Below are positions 36,138 through 43,369 of a stretch of DNA of 64,000 nt, one piece after another. Numbering within the stretch: position 1 is the stretch's first letter; every line of letters begins with the position of its first letter. The notes under the pieces were generated by a model. It searched no databases. It worked only from the letters and a program-made list of their open reading frames with translations, and was not told where the DNA came from. Source of the stretch: an uncultured Fibrobacter sp. (lineage in GTDB: Bacteria; Fibrobacterota; Fibrobacteria; Fibrobacterales; Fibrobacteraceae); assembly GCA_946414025.1 (NCBI GenBank), contig CAMKMX010000010.1, positions 1 to 64,000 of the forward strand, in the 5' to 3' direction. The translations under genes and the position numbers were made by a program.

Positions 36138-36948
36138 ATTCAGACATGGCCTTGTCGATGGTGTTCACGTAGGCGTCCACGCTGGTGTCGGATTGCAGGT
36201 CCACGTACTTGTCCACCAGCATTACGTTGCCGTTGCCCTTGACCTGGGTCCAGCCGTGGTCCGTAAAGAGAAGCTTGTTCCCTTTCTTGTCGATAAGCAC
36301 CACGTCCACCATCACCACGGGCTTTGCCGTATTGGCCAGGGTCAGTAGGCCGTCTTCGTAAAAGAAGTAGTATTCGGCCACGGCCACGGCATCTACGTTC
36401 AGGGATTCGCAGAGCTTGCCCGCTTTTTCCCGGACTTCCTGGTCGTCGGTTTTGGCACCAAAGAGTGCCGTTTCTCCGGAGACTACCGTTTCGTAGGGCA
36501 GTTCGTGCATTCCCTGGGGTGTCATGTAGCGCCAGCCGTTTACCGGCACGAGCCTTGCAATCTTGCTCATGACGCCTTCTGCTCCCGTGGAATCGAAGAA
36601 TTTTTGGACATCGGCGTTGCCTGTCACCTCTTCGGCGGGCACGACCGTCCAGCCGTCGAGACCGGCGAGGGTTTCTGCCAGGGCGTCGGCGCCGTGGGTG
36701 ATGATTTTCTCCCGGCCCTTGGAGAGCTGCTTCACGTTGTCTTCGGCGGCACTGGTGGCGACCCCGACCAGGGCGTCCTTCAGGCTGCCGCTTTCTTCTT
36801 CGTCTTCCAGCTTCTTGATGTCCTCGCTGGCCGACACGCTCAAGATGGCGACTTTCTTTACGTCGTTGACTTCGGGTTTTTGGACATGTACCCCTGCGCA
36901 GGAGCAGAGCAGAAATGCGAGGGAGCAGAGTGCGATGGCCTTTTTCAT
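36109..36948 (-). CDS. Lipoprotein of unknown function
   Basis: 279 residues with a lipoprotein signal (lipobox LLCSC). The mature part has VKKVAILSVSASED, a central LPYETVVSGETALFG and a C-terminal VVMVDVVLIDKKGNKLLF that reads like a beta-sandwich stretch. It ends in a Lys-rich tail. No family was recognised. GAGGAGG precedes the ATG. It is convergent with, and overlaps, the symporter gene. Confidence 0.7.
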   Translation of the reverse strand: MKKAIALCSLAFLLCSCAGVHVQKPEVNDVKKVAILSVSASEDIKKLEDEEESGSLKDALVGVATSAAEDNVKQLSKGREKIITHGADALAETLAGLDGWTVVPAEEVTGNADVQKFFDSTGAEGVMSKIARLVPVNGWRYMTPQGMHELPYETVVSGETALFGAKTDDQEVREKAGKLCESLNVDAVAVAEYYFFYEDGLLTLANTAKPVVMVDVVLIDKKGNKLLFTDHGWTQVKGNGNVMLVDKYVDLQSDTSVDAYVNTIDKAMSEFKKAAKKKL

Positions 36949-37257
36949 AATTCCTCCTCGGAGCGGGCGGTGCCGCTTTCCGGAATGCTTGTTTGTTACA
37001 TCTATAATTTAAGTCCGTTAATCCATATTGTCAAATGAATAATTTTGATTGAAACGATATATATTTTTGATTAAATGCGCTTTTTTCCCGAATGCCCGCC
37101 ATTTTTCTCGTTTTTTCTGTTGCGGTTGGGCGCAAAGGGGCGTAATCTTCCCGGTAGCTTTCCGCAATCTTACTTTTTTCTGTTTTCCTTAAATATTTGT
37201 GTATTAAGGAGTTGGACGAAAATTCCCCCGACCTCTGGTGGTGGTCCGACCTCAAAA
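36949..37257. other. AT-rich divergent intergenic region
   Basis: This gap between the lipoprotein and nrdD should hold promoters for both. It contains ATATATATTTTTG (about 37056-37068) and several T runs, but no clear paired -35/-10, hairpin terminator or ORF with coding character. Confidence 0.4.
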
Positions 37258-37306
37258 TCACCACATGTTGTGGTGGTCTTGAATTGAAAAGCACAAGATA
37301 TGGTGT
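37258..37306 (+). promoter_or_regulatory. Putative pair of NrdR boxes upstream of nrdD
   Basis: Box 1 (37258-37273) and box 2 (37291-37306, GCACAAGATATGGTGT) resemble the 16-bp NrdR consensus ACACWATATATWGTGT; by eye 12 and 13 of 16 positions fit. Box 1 lies in a perfect 7-bp inverted repeat, CACCACA/TGTGGTG. The centres are 33 bp apart, about three helical turns, as NrdR pairs usually are. NrdR represses ribonucleotide reductase genes when dATP is high. No nrdR gene is in the window. Confidence 0.6.
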
Positions 37307-37359
37307 TTTTTGTTATTATTTGACCGCTGACCCATTTTGATGAAAAAAAGGTAAAAGTA

Positions 37360-39690
37360 ATGATTGTTACAGTGAAAAAGCGCGACGGCCGCGAGATGCC
37401 GTTTAACATCGAGAAGATTTCTGCCGCTATCGAGAAGGCTTTCCGCGCCTCTGGTGAATTGGATGAACAGATCAAGGCTTCCCAGGACCAGCTGAATTTG
37501 TTGGGAAACGACGACGTGCTTTCTAGCACGGCCCTCCAGGTGGCGGCAAGCGCCGTTGGCCTTTTGGAAGCCGAGGGCAAGGTAAAGCCCGAAATCGAGG
37601 AAATCCAGGACGCCGTTGAAAAGGCCCTGACCGAGGGCGGTTATGCCGATACCGCCAAGAGCTACATCCTGTACCGTGCCGAGCGTACCCGCATCCGCGA
37701 AGTGAACACCCGCCTCATGCACACGCTCCGCGACATTACTTTCAGTTCCGCCAAGGAATCCGACCTCAAGCGCGAAAACGCGAACATCGACGGCGACACC
37801 GCCATGGGCACCATGCTCAAGTACGGCTCCGAATCGGCCAAGCATTTCTACACCATGATGATGCTCAAGCCCGAGCACAGCCGCGCACACTCCGAGGGCG
37901 ATATCCACATCCACGATTTGGACTTCTACTCCCTCACCATGACCTGCTGCCAGATCGACCTGAAGAAACTGTTCAAGGGCGGTTTCAACACGGGTCACGG
38001 CCACCTGCGCGAACCCAAGGATATCCGCAGCTACGCGGCTCTTGCCGCCATTGCCATACAAAGTAACCAGAACGACCAGCACGGCGGCCAGTCCATTCCC
38101 AACTTCGACTACGCCATGGCCGACGGCGTGCGCATCACCTACCGCAAGGCCTATCTCTCCAACCTGGTGAAGGCCCTGATTCTCTTTACCGGCAAGGAAG
38201 AAGAGGAAATCATGCCGGTGGTCAAGAAGCTCCACTCCGAAATGGCCGAGATGGGCATGGTGGCGACCCTCGTGCCCAACGAGAAGTTTGTGGAAGCCGA
38301 AGCTCGCGAACTTTCCAAGGTCTATGACACCGAAATCGTGATGAAGGCCCAGAAGTTTGCCGAGAAGCAGGCCTATGAAGAAACGGACAAGACAACCTTC
38401 CAGGCCATGGAAGCCTTCGTGCACAACCTGAACTCCATGCACAGCCGCGCCGGCGCCCAGACGCCGTTCTCTAGCATCAACTACGGCATGTGCACCGAGC
38501 CCGAAGCCCGCATGGTCATGCGTAACCTGCTGCTCACCACCGACGAGGGCCTGGGCGGCGGCGAGACGGCCATTTTCCCCATCCAGATTTTCCGCGTCAA
38601 GGAAGGCATCAGCCTGAATCCTGGCGACCCCAACTACGACCTGTTCAAGCTGGCCTGCAAGGTGAGCGCGAAGCGCCTGTTCCCCAACTTCAGCTTCCAG
38701 GATGCCCCTTATAACCTGCAGTACTACAAGCCGGGCCACCCCGAAACGGAAATCTCTTACATGGGTTGCCGTACCCGCGTGATTGGCAACAACTACGACC
38801 CGACCCGCGAAATCAGCTTCGGCCGTGGCAACCTGAGCTTCACCTCTATCAACCTGCCCCGCATCGCCATCAAGATGAAGTCCGTGGACCTGTTCTTCAA
38901 GGAACTGGACCGCATGCTGCAACTGGTGAGCGACCAGCTCATGGAACGCTTTGCTGTGCAGAGCCGTCGCAAGGTCAAGAACTTCCCCTTCCTCATGGGA
39001 CAGGGCGTGTGGATCGATTCCGAAAAGCTGGGCTGGGAAGATACCGTGGGCGAGGTCATCAAGCACGGCACCCTTTCCATCGGTTTCATTGGCCTTGCCG
39101 AAACCCTGGTGGCCCTTACCGGCAAGCACCACGGCGAATCCGAGGCTTCCCAGGAACTGGGCCTCAAGATTATCGGTCACATGCGTGAATTCTGCGACAA
39201 GGAATCCAAGCGCCTGGGCCTCAACTTCAGCTTGCTTGCAACACCTGCCGAAGGTCTTTCCGGTCGCTTCGTGCGTATGGACAAGAAAAAGTTCGGCATT
39301 ATCCCGGGTGTTACCGACCGCGACTACTACACCAACTCTTTCCATGTGCCGGTGTACTACAAGATTTCTGCATTCAAGAAGCTCTCGCTTGAGGCTCCGT
39401 ACCATGCGCTCACCAATGCGGGGCACATCAGCTACGTCGAACTCGATGGCGACCCGACGCAGAACCTGGACGCTTTCGAAAAGATCGTGCACCACATGGC
39501 GAAGGTGGGAATCGGCTACGGTTCCATCAACCATCCGGTGGACCGTGACCCGGTTTGCGGATTCGTGGGTGTTATCGGAGACTGCTGCCCCCGCTGCGGA
39601 CGTAGCGAAGGTCACGCCATTTCCGAGGCCAAGATCGAGGAACTGCGCAAGCTTTACCCGGGTATGCCTGCGTTCAAGGGAATTAGATAA
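37360..39690 (+). CDS. nrdD: Anaerobic ribonucleoside-triphosphate reductase, catalytic part without glycyl-radical domain
   Basis: 776 residues. An N-terminal ATP-cone (VTVKKRDGREMPFNIEKISAAIEKAF) for allosteric control is followed by the NrdD barrel (DLDFYSLTMTCCQIDLKKLF, INYGMCTEPEARMV, GCRTRVIGNN, GRGNLSFTSINLPRIA). Near the end is a zinc-type Cys cluster (PVCGF and DCCPRCG, about 731-747). The protein then stops at MPAFKGIR, with no RVTGYL-type glycyl-radical motif. That motif is on a separate ORF at 39786. The enzyme makes dNTPs without oxygen. Putative NrdR boxes lie upstream, and nrdG follows. Confidence 0.93.
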   Translation: MIVTVKKRDGREMPFNIEKISAAIEKAFRASGELDEQIKASQDQLNLLGNDDVLSSTALQVAASAVGLLEAEGKVKPEIEEIQDAVEKALTEGGYADTAKSYILYRAERTRIREVNTRLMHTLRDITFSSAKESDLKRENANIDGDTAMGTMLKYGSESAKHFYTMMMLKPEHSRAHSEGDIHIHDLDFYSLTMTCCQIDLKKLFKGGFNTGHGHLREPKDIRSYAALAAIAIQSNQNDQHGGQSIPNFDYAMADGVRITYRKAYLSNLVKALILFTGKEEEEIMPVVKKLHSEMAEMGMVATLVPNEKFVEAEARELSKVYDTEIVMKAQKFAEKQAYEETDKTTFQAMEAFVHNLNSMHSRAGAQTPFSSINYGMCTEPEARMVMRNLLLTTDEGLGGGETAIFPIQIFRVKEGISLNPGDPNYDLFKLACKVSAKRLFPNFSFQDAPYNLQYYKPGHPETEISYMGCRTRVIGNNYDPTREISFGRGNLSFTSINLPRIAIKMKSVDLFFKELDRMLQLVSDQLMERFAVQSRRKVKNFPFLMGQGVWIDSEKLGWEDTVGEVIKHGTLSIGFIGLAETLVALTGKHHGESEASQELGLKIIGHMREFCDKESKRLGLNFSLLATPAEGLSGRFVRMDKKKFGIIPGVTDRDYYTNSFHVPVYYKISAFKKLSLEAPYHALTNAGHISYVELDGDPTQNLDAFEKIVHHMAKVGIGYGSINHPVDRDPVCGFVGVIGDCCPRCGRSEGHAISEAKIEELRKLYPGMPAFKGIR

Positions 39691-39770
39691 ATTCAGATTT
39701 TAGATTTCGGAGTTCGGAATTTGATGAATGAAAATAATTCTGAAATCTGAAATCCGAAATCATAATTAAA
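39691..39770. repeat. Heptanucleotide repeat, inverted arms (locus C), between nrdD and its radical domain
   Basis: Directly after the nrdD stop codon. Left arm 39691-39725 has units such as TTTCGGA and GTTCGGA. Right arm 39735-39770 has AAATCTG and AAATCCG. The arms are roughly complementary. It is the same subfamily as loci A and F. AGGAGG and the next ATG follow. Confidence 0.75.
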
Positions 39771-39785
39771 CATAAGGAGGATAAC

Positions 39786-39932
39786 ATGTCTGAAAAAGAA
39801 CTGAGCAAGTATGGTGAGGGTGTGGGTTTCGAACGCATCCGCCGCATCACCGGTTACCTGGTAGGTACCATCGACCGTTTCAATAACGCGAAGCGCGCCG
39901 AAGTGAACGACCGCGTAAAGCACGGGGTGTAA
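39786..39932 (+). CDS. Stand-alone glycyl-radical domain of the anaerobic ribonucleotide reductase
   Basis: A 48-residue ORF. FERIRRITGYLVGT carries the predicted radical Gly (residue 23), and FNNAKRAEVNDRVKH matches the conserved end of NrdD proteins (FNxGKxxEVxxRVKH in E. coli). In other NrdD proteins this follows the zinc site on the same chain. Here it is in another reading frame, 95 bp after the nrdD stop, with its own AGGAGG (39775-39780) and ATG. It probably docks non-covalently with NrdD and is activated by NrdG, much as GrcA (YfiD) serves pyruvate formate-lyase. nrdG follows at once. Confidence 0.85.
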   Translation: MSEKELSKYGEGVGFERIRRITGYLVGTIDRFNNAKRAEVNDRVKHGV

Positions 39933-39933
39933 T

Positions 39934-40503
39934 ACGGAACAGCAAACTCCGAGACTCCGCATCGCGGGAATCGAGCCGGAATCCTTCGTGGACGGGCCCG
40001 GTATCCGCATGACGATTTTCACCCAGGGCTGTCATCACCATTGCCCCGGTTGCCAGAACCCGCAGACCCACGACTTTGCAGGCGGGCACTTTATCGACAT
40101 CGAAGAGATTCTTGCGATGATCGACGAGAACCCCCTGCTGGACGGTGTCACTTTCAGCGGTGGCGACCCTATGGAGCAATCGGCGGCCCTGATCCCGCTG
40201 GCCCGCGAAATCAAGGAACGGGGTATGAACCTGATTATCTACACGGGTTATACCTACGAACGCCTCATGGAACTGAAGGACGAGCGTCCGGACTTTTTCG
40301 AGCTGCTCACCTTTGCCGACATCTTGATTGACGGCCCCTTCGTGATGGCGAAGCGTTCCCTGGAACTCAAGTTCCGCGGCTCCAGCAACCAGCGTATCAT
40401 CGATGTGCCCGAAAGCCTCGCCCAGGGCCGTGTGGTGCTGCACCAGATCCAGCTGGACGAAATGGCGGAGCGGGAACCGCTTGCCGTCAAGTGCGCCGTT
40501 TAG
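39934..40503 (+). CDS. nrdG: Anaerobic ribonucleotide reductase activase (radical SAM), start codon uncertain
   Basis: A radical SAM enzyme that puts the glycyl radical on NrdD. CHHHCPGC (CX3CX2C) binds the 4Fe-4S cluster; SGGDP and RGSSNQR are also typical. The first standard start in frame is GTG 39988, at FVDGPGIR. But conserved N-terminal residues (RIAGIEPESF) lie upstream, and the frame is open back to 39919 with no ATG, GTG or TTG. An ACG at 39934, preceded by GGGG at good spacing, sits where an ATG would be expected. It is given here as a tentative start. The stop overlaps the convergent rhomboid gene by 4 bp. Confidence 0.88.
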   Translation, partial: TEQQTPRLRIAGIEPESFVDGPGIRMTIFTQGCHHHCPGCQNPQTHDFAGGHFIDIEEILAMIDENPLLDGVTFSGGDPMEQSAALIPLAREIKERGMNLIIYTGYTYERLMELKDERPDFFELLTFADILIDGPFVMAKRSLELKFRGSSNQRIIDVPESLAQGRVVLHQIQLDEMAEREPLAVKCAV

Positions 40504-41486
40504 CCCAGCGCCAGTTTCCAGGCCAGCAGGTAAAGCCCGTAATAGAACAACAAACCAACACCGTCTGCGCTCGAAAGGGGAGTCCCCCAGCGCAGACTCT
40601 TTTTTTTCGGTATGAACCCGCAGAAAAGTCCTGCCACGAACCCGTAGGCGTGTCCCAGGATGTCGGCGTTCTCTCCAAGCCCGAGGAACACCGCCAGTGA
40701 CGCCGCCCCGCACAGGGGCGCGAACCTGCGGAGCATCCCGTGGCTCTCCTTGGGCATCAGCCGGAACTCGATGACGGCGAGGCACCCGATGGCGGCGAAC
40801 ACGAAGGTGGAAAAACCCAGGGAGTGAAAATCCGTCTGTACCGTGGCCGACACACAGAGGTTTGCCACGGCGGCGGCCACGGCGATGAAGGGTACTAGCC
40901 TAAGGAGCGGAATGCGGAAGGTAATCATGTTCATTACGATGTATCCGCAGAGCAGGTTCGACGCCAAATGCCTGGCGTCGCCGTGCAGGGTCTGTGCGGT
41001 AAGGCTCCGCCACCATTCCCCCTTCAGGACCTTGGCTGCGTCGGAGACCCCTTCGCTGTGGAGGTTTATTTTGTCCGTGAATTGCAGCAGTGTTACGAGA
41101 ATGGGGGCAAGCAGCACCCACAGGGGCTGCAGGCTGAAACTCAGCGGTATGGGCGGGTTCTCTTCCTTCGGAGGATTTTCCCTGTGGTACAGTTCCAGTT
41201 GCAGCCTTGCCGCACCCTCCATCTCCGGCACAATGAAAATTTGGAACGGCCCTTCTTCAGAACGCACAAGTCTGTGCTCGATTCCCTGGGAAAGTAGCAC
41301 TAGACTGTCGTCCCGCACCTGCCGGAAAGTTCCTTCGGATACCTGCACCGTTTCGGGGTATTCGGGCGTTTCCTGCTGTTCCGCAGGCGGCACAGGCTGT
41401 GCAGATGCCGCCGTAAACGCTTCCGTAGAACCTTCGGGAGGCTTGCGCATATAGCGGGGCCTAAGCGGCGACATCAGGCGTGGCAT
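40500..41486 (-). CDS. Rhomboid-like intramembrane serine protease
   Basis: 328 residues. The N-terminal 120 residues are soluble and Pro/Glu-rich. About six TM segments follow. Rhomboid features: WWRSLTAQTLHGDARHLASN (the HxxxN region), Ser226 in LGFSTFVFAAIG (usually GxSG; here GFST) and His279 in LGHAYGFVAGLFCG. The Ser-His dyad is present, so it may be active, but the Gly-to-Thr change next to the Ser is unusual. The substrate is unknown. GAGGAGGA precedes the ATG. Convergent with nrdG. Confidence 0.78.
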   Translation of the reverse strand: MPRLMSPLRPRYMRKPPEGSTEAFTAASAQPVPPAEQQETPEYPETVQVSEGTFRQVRDDSLVLLSQGIEHRLVRSEEGPFQIFIVPEMEGAARLQLELYHRENPPKEENPPIPLSFSLQPLWVLLAPILVTLLQFTDKINLHSEGVSDAAKVLKGEWWRSLTAQTLHGDARHLASNLLCGYIVMNMITFRIPLLRLVPFIAVAAAVANLCVSATVQTDFHSLGFSTFVFAAIGCLAVIEFRLMPKESHGMLRRFAPLCGAASLAVFLGLGENADILGHAYGFVAGLFCGFIPKKKSLRWGTPLSSADGVGLLFYYGLYLLAWKLALG

Positions 41487-41512
41487 GCAATCCTCCTCGG
41501 GTGAACATCGGG

Positions 41513-41518
41513 AATATA
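41513..41518 (-). promoter_or_regulatory. Putative -10 element of the rhomboid-like gene
   Basis: On the minus strand this reads TATATT, 26 bp before the ATG, with GAGGAGGA between. No clear -35 was seen. Confidence 0.35.
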
Positions 41519-41604
41519 CAAAAATTTTATTGGGCGTTCCCCCGGCCCTTATGCTAGCGTTGAGGGGCCGGGGTCGGGCTCTGCTCGCCTTCGGCTCGTC
41601 AAGC

Positions 41605-41670
41605 CTTGCGATTTGTCGTCATGGCGGGCTTGACCCGCCATCTAGAATAACGATTGTGTCAAATCGCAAG
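41605..41670. repeat. Nested palindromic intergenic repeat
   Basis: Outer arms CTTGCGATTTG (41605-41615) and CAAATCGCAAG (41660-41670) are perfect complements. Inside is a second hairpin, ATGGCGGG/CCCGCCAT, led by GTCGTC. This is the same hairpin-within-loop design as the repeats at 15793 and 20632. The gap 41487-41604 holds only GC-rich simple sequence. Confidence 0.65.
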
Positions 41671-41905
41671 TCTCGCCACTTCGTGCGACGATCCCTAACG
41701 CAAAAGCAGGTGAGGAGCGTAAACCTATTTTTACGCATTTGTGCGGTTTTTAAGGTATTCCAAGATTTACTGATAAATAGAAATCGCCCCAAAGGCGGTT
41801 AAAAATGGCAGCAGGCGGCCCGAATTCATGAATGAATCCAGAATGGCGCGAAAAATCAGTGCTATATTTATGGAGACATAATGAATTAGAGTAGAATCTT
41901 GTTCC

Positions 41906-42020
41906 TGTATTGAAAAGTCTGGTAAACTTGAAGTTAGCAGGGAACAGATCGATACTCGCACCCTATGGTGCGGGTCGTCTGTTGCTTATTGCTAACAGGT
42001 TTACCAGAGCCTTCAATACA
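41906..42020. ncRNA. Long imperfect hairpin, possible structured RNA or small mobile-element remnant
   Basis: Two 43-nt arms (41906-41948 and 41978-42020) pair over about 34 positions. Paired blocks include TGTATTGAA, TCTGGTAAAC, GTTAGCA and AACAGA with their complements. The apex is a perfect CGCACC-CTAT-GGTGCG stem-loop. The transcribed strand is unknown. It lies at the left edge of the AT-rich accessory run and is not one of the other repeat families here. Confidence 0.5.
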
Positions 42021-42079
42021 TAAGCCTTGCGACTACGCACCTTTTTTATTCCCAAAAATCGTGCGGAGAGGTTGCGGTG

Positions 42080-42112
42080 TCATTGCGAGGAACGCAAGTG
42101 ACGAGGCAATCC
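42080..42112. repeat. TCATTGCGAGG...GAGGCAAT palindromic repeat
   Basis: ATTGC and GCAAT ends enclose GAGGAACGCAAGTGACGAG. Similar TCATTGCGAG...GCAATC units are common dispersed repeats in many bacterial genomes. It lies in the open frame upstream of the 42178 gene and supports starting that gene after it. Confidence 0.6.
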
Positions 42113-42177
42113 GTGTCTGTAGGTTGTTGAATGAGAATTCTACTCGTAAGCCGCCTTTGGCGGAAAGGGATGATGAT

Positions 42178-42798
42178 ATGAAGAGATGCCTAAAAGGTGT
42201 GGATTCCATGAAGAGAGCGATAAAGTTATTGCCCTATGTGCTGATTATCGTTTTTTGGGCCGCCGCATATGGTTTTGGTAATATAAACAATCCCCCTATG
42301 TTCCCGGAATATTTCGCGGAACAGAAATATGATAGCGAGGAATTTTCTTTGTATCCATCCCAATTTGTAATTCATTCAGATAAGGGAGATTTTTCTTATA
42401 GTGTACTTTTGAATGAAGATAAAGAAGCGTTAAGGCATGTGATTCGTATTTTGAATTATGTGGAAAGGACTCAACAGGCAGAGTGGCCTTCAATTCAACG
42501 AAAAATAGCGCTATGTAACGGAGTCACTTGCGGAGACACTTTGAATCTTAATCTAAGAGAAGGAGATTCCCTTTTGGTGAATGTGTACATAAATGGAGAA
42601 ATGTTTGATTTGATTGCTTATTATCCGGCAACGACTCCAACCTACATTTTTGTATGGATTATGTCAACCTCCTCTATTTGGGGAGTTCTTCTTGTTGGCA
42701 TTATCGGCTTTCTTTGGAATTATAAGAAACAATCTAATAAATTAGAAAAGGAAATCCCTGTTTATTCTGCGTCTAGAAATGATGAGAAGGAGGCTTAA
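42178..42798 (+). CDS. Membrane protein of unknown function (AT-rich island)
   Basis: 206 residues from ATG 42178 (GAAAGGGA upstream); ATG 42208 is an alternative. A TM segment near residues 15-32 (LLPYVLIIVFWAAAYGFG) and one near 155-180 enclose a roughly 120-residue extracytoplasmic part with two Cys (LCNGVTCGDTL). No family was recognised. Base composition is clearly more AT-rich than the flanking genes, which suggests transfer. It lies 1 bp before the next gene's ATG. Confidence 0.6.
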   Translation: MKRCLKGVDSMKRAIKLLPYVLIIVFWAAAYGFGNINNPPMFPEYFAEQKYDSEEFSLYPSQFVIHSDKGDFSYSVLLNEDKEALRHVIRILNYVERTQQAEWPSIQRKIALCNGVTCGDTLNLNLREGDSLLVNVYINGEMFDLIAYYPATTPTYIFVWIMSTSSIWGVLLVGIIGFLWNYKKQSNKLEKEIPVYSASRNDEKEA

Positions 42799-42799
42799 A

Positions 42800-43363
42800 A
42801 TGGCTTTTGACTTGGAAAAAGAAGAAGCGAAATATCGCGAAGAAAGAGCACGTCGTTTTACGAATAATGCCGTAAATCAGGAATCAACTGTGGAGAGAGA
42901 TGACGGCAAAACCACACAAATTATAGACGAGTCTGCGGGAACCCCATTTAGTGAAACCTTTATGTGGTCCGCGTTTTTTGGTGGCCCAATTATCAGTTAT
43001 TTGGCACATCTTTCAGAAATAAGACGTTCAAGAAAGTCTTATTTCTGGGTGGTCTTCGGTATTTGTCTTGTTCCTCGTGTTGTTGTTCAGGGAATAAATC
43101 GAGCTGTTGAGCATGCGGCTGACAAATTCATAGTCAATATGAATAACGTTGACATTGCCTATTATGCTTGTTGCGCTTTAGAAACATTATTGATTGTTGC
43201 GTTTAATCTTTTTATGGCTTTCGTTGCTGCACAACGTTTTGGAAAAATATGCCCTTATTGCGATGCTGACAAGTACAATAAAATGGAAAGAAATGGTGTG
43301 ATTGCAGGTGCCGTTTTTTGGCTTATATTGTGCACTCTAAATTTTTTTCGTTCAATGGGGTAA
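42800..43363 (+). CDS. Membrane protein of unknown function (AT-rich island)
   Basis: 187 residues from the ATG after GAAGGAGG. A charged N-terminus (DLEKEEAKYREERARR) is followed by about three TM segments. A short cytosolic CPYCDADKYNK motif with two Cys lies between the last two and may bind a metal. No family was recognised. Same strand and close spacing as its neighbours, so an operon 42178-44506 is likely. Confidence 0.6.
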   Translation: MAFDLEKEEAKYREERARRFTNNAVNQESTVERDDGKTTQIIDESAGTPFSETFMWSAFFGGPIISYLAHLSEIRRSRKSYFWVVFGICLVPRVVVQGINRAVEHAADKFIVNMNNVDIAYYACCALETLLIVAFNLFMAFVAAQRFGKICPYCDADKYNKMERNGVIAGAVFWLILCTLNFFRSMG

Positions 43364-43369
43364 GTAAAA

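Noticed and set aside
37258-39615. A 785-codon open frame on the minus strand across nrdD
   Set aside because: It is the mirror of strongly biased codons in nrdD, is rich in His/Val/Gly with no recognisable family, and nrdD on the plus strand is certain.
41906-42020. Integron attC site or retron RNA
   Set aside because: The attC core pattern (RYYYAAC/GTTRRRY) does not fit, and no integron integrase or reverse transcriptase is nearby.
41965-42177. N-terminal extension of the 42178 gene
   Set aside because: It runs through the long hairpin and a TCATTGCGAG repeat, and has no ribosome-binding site or signal-like start.
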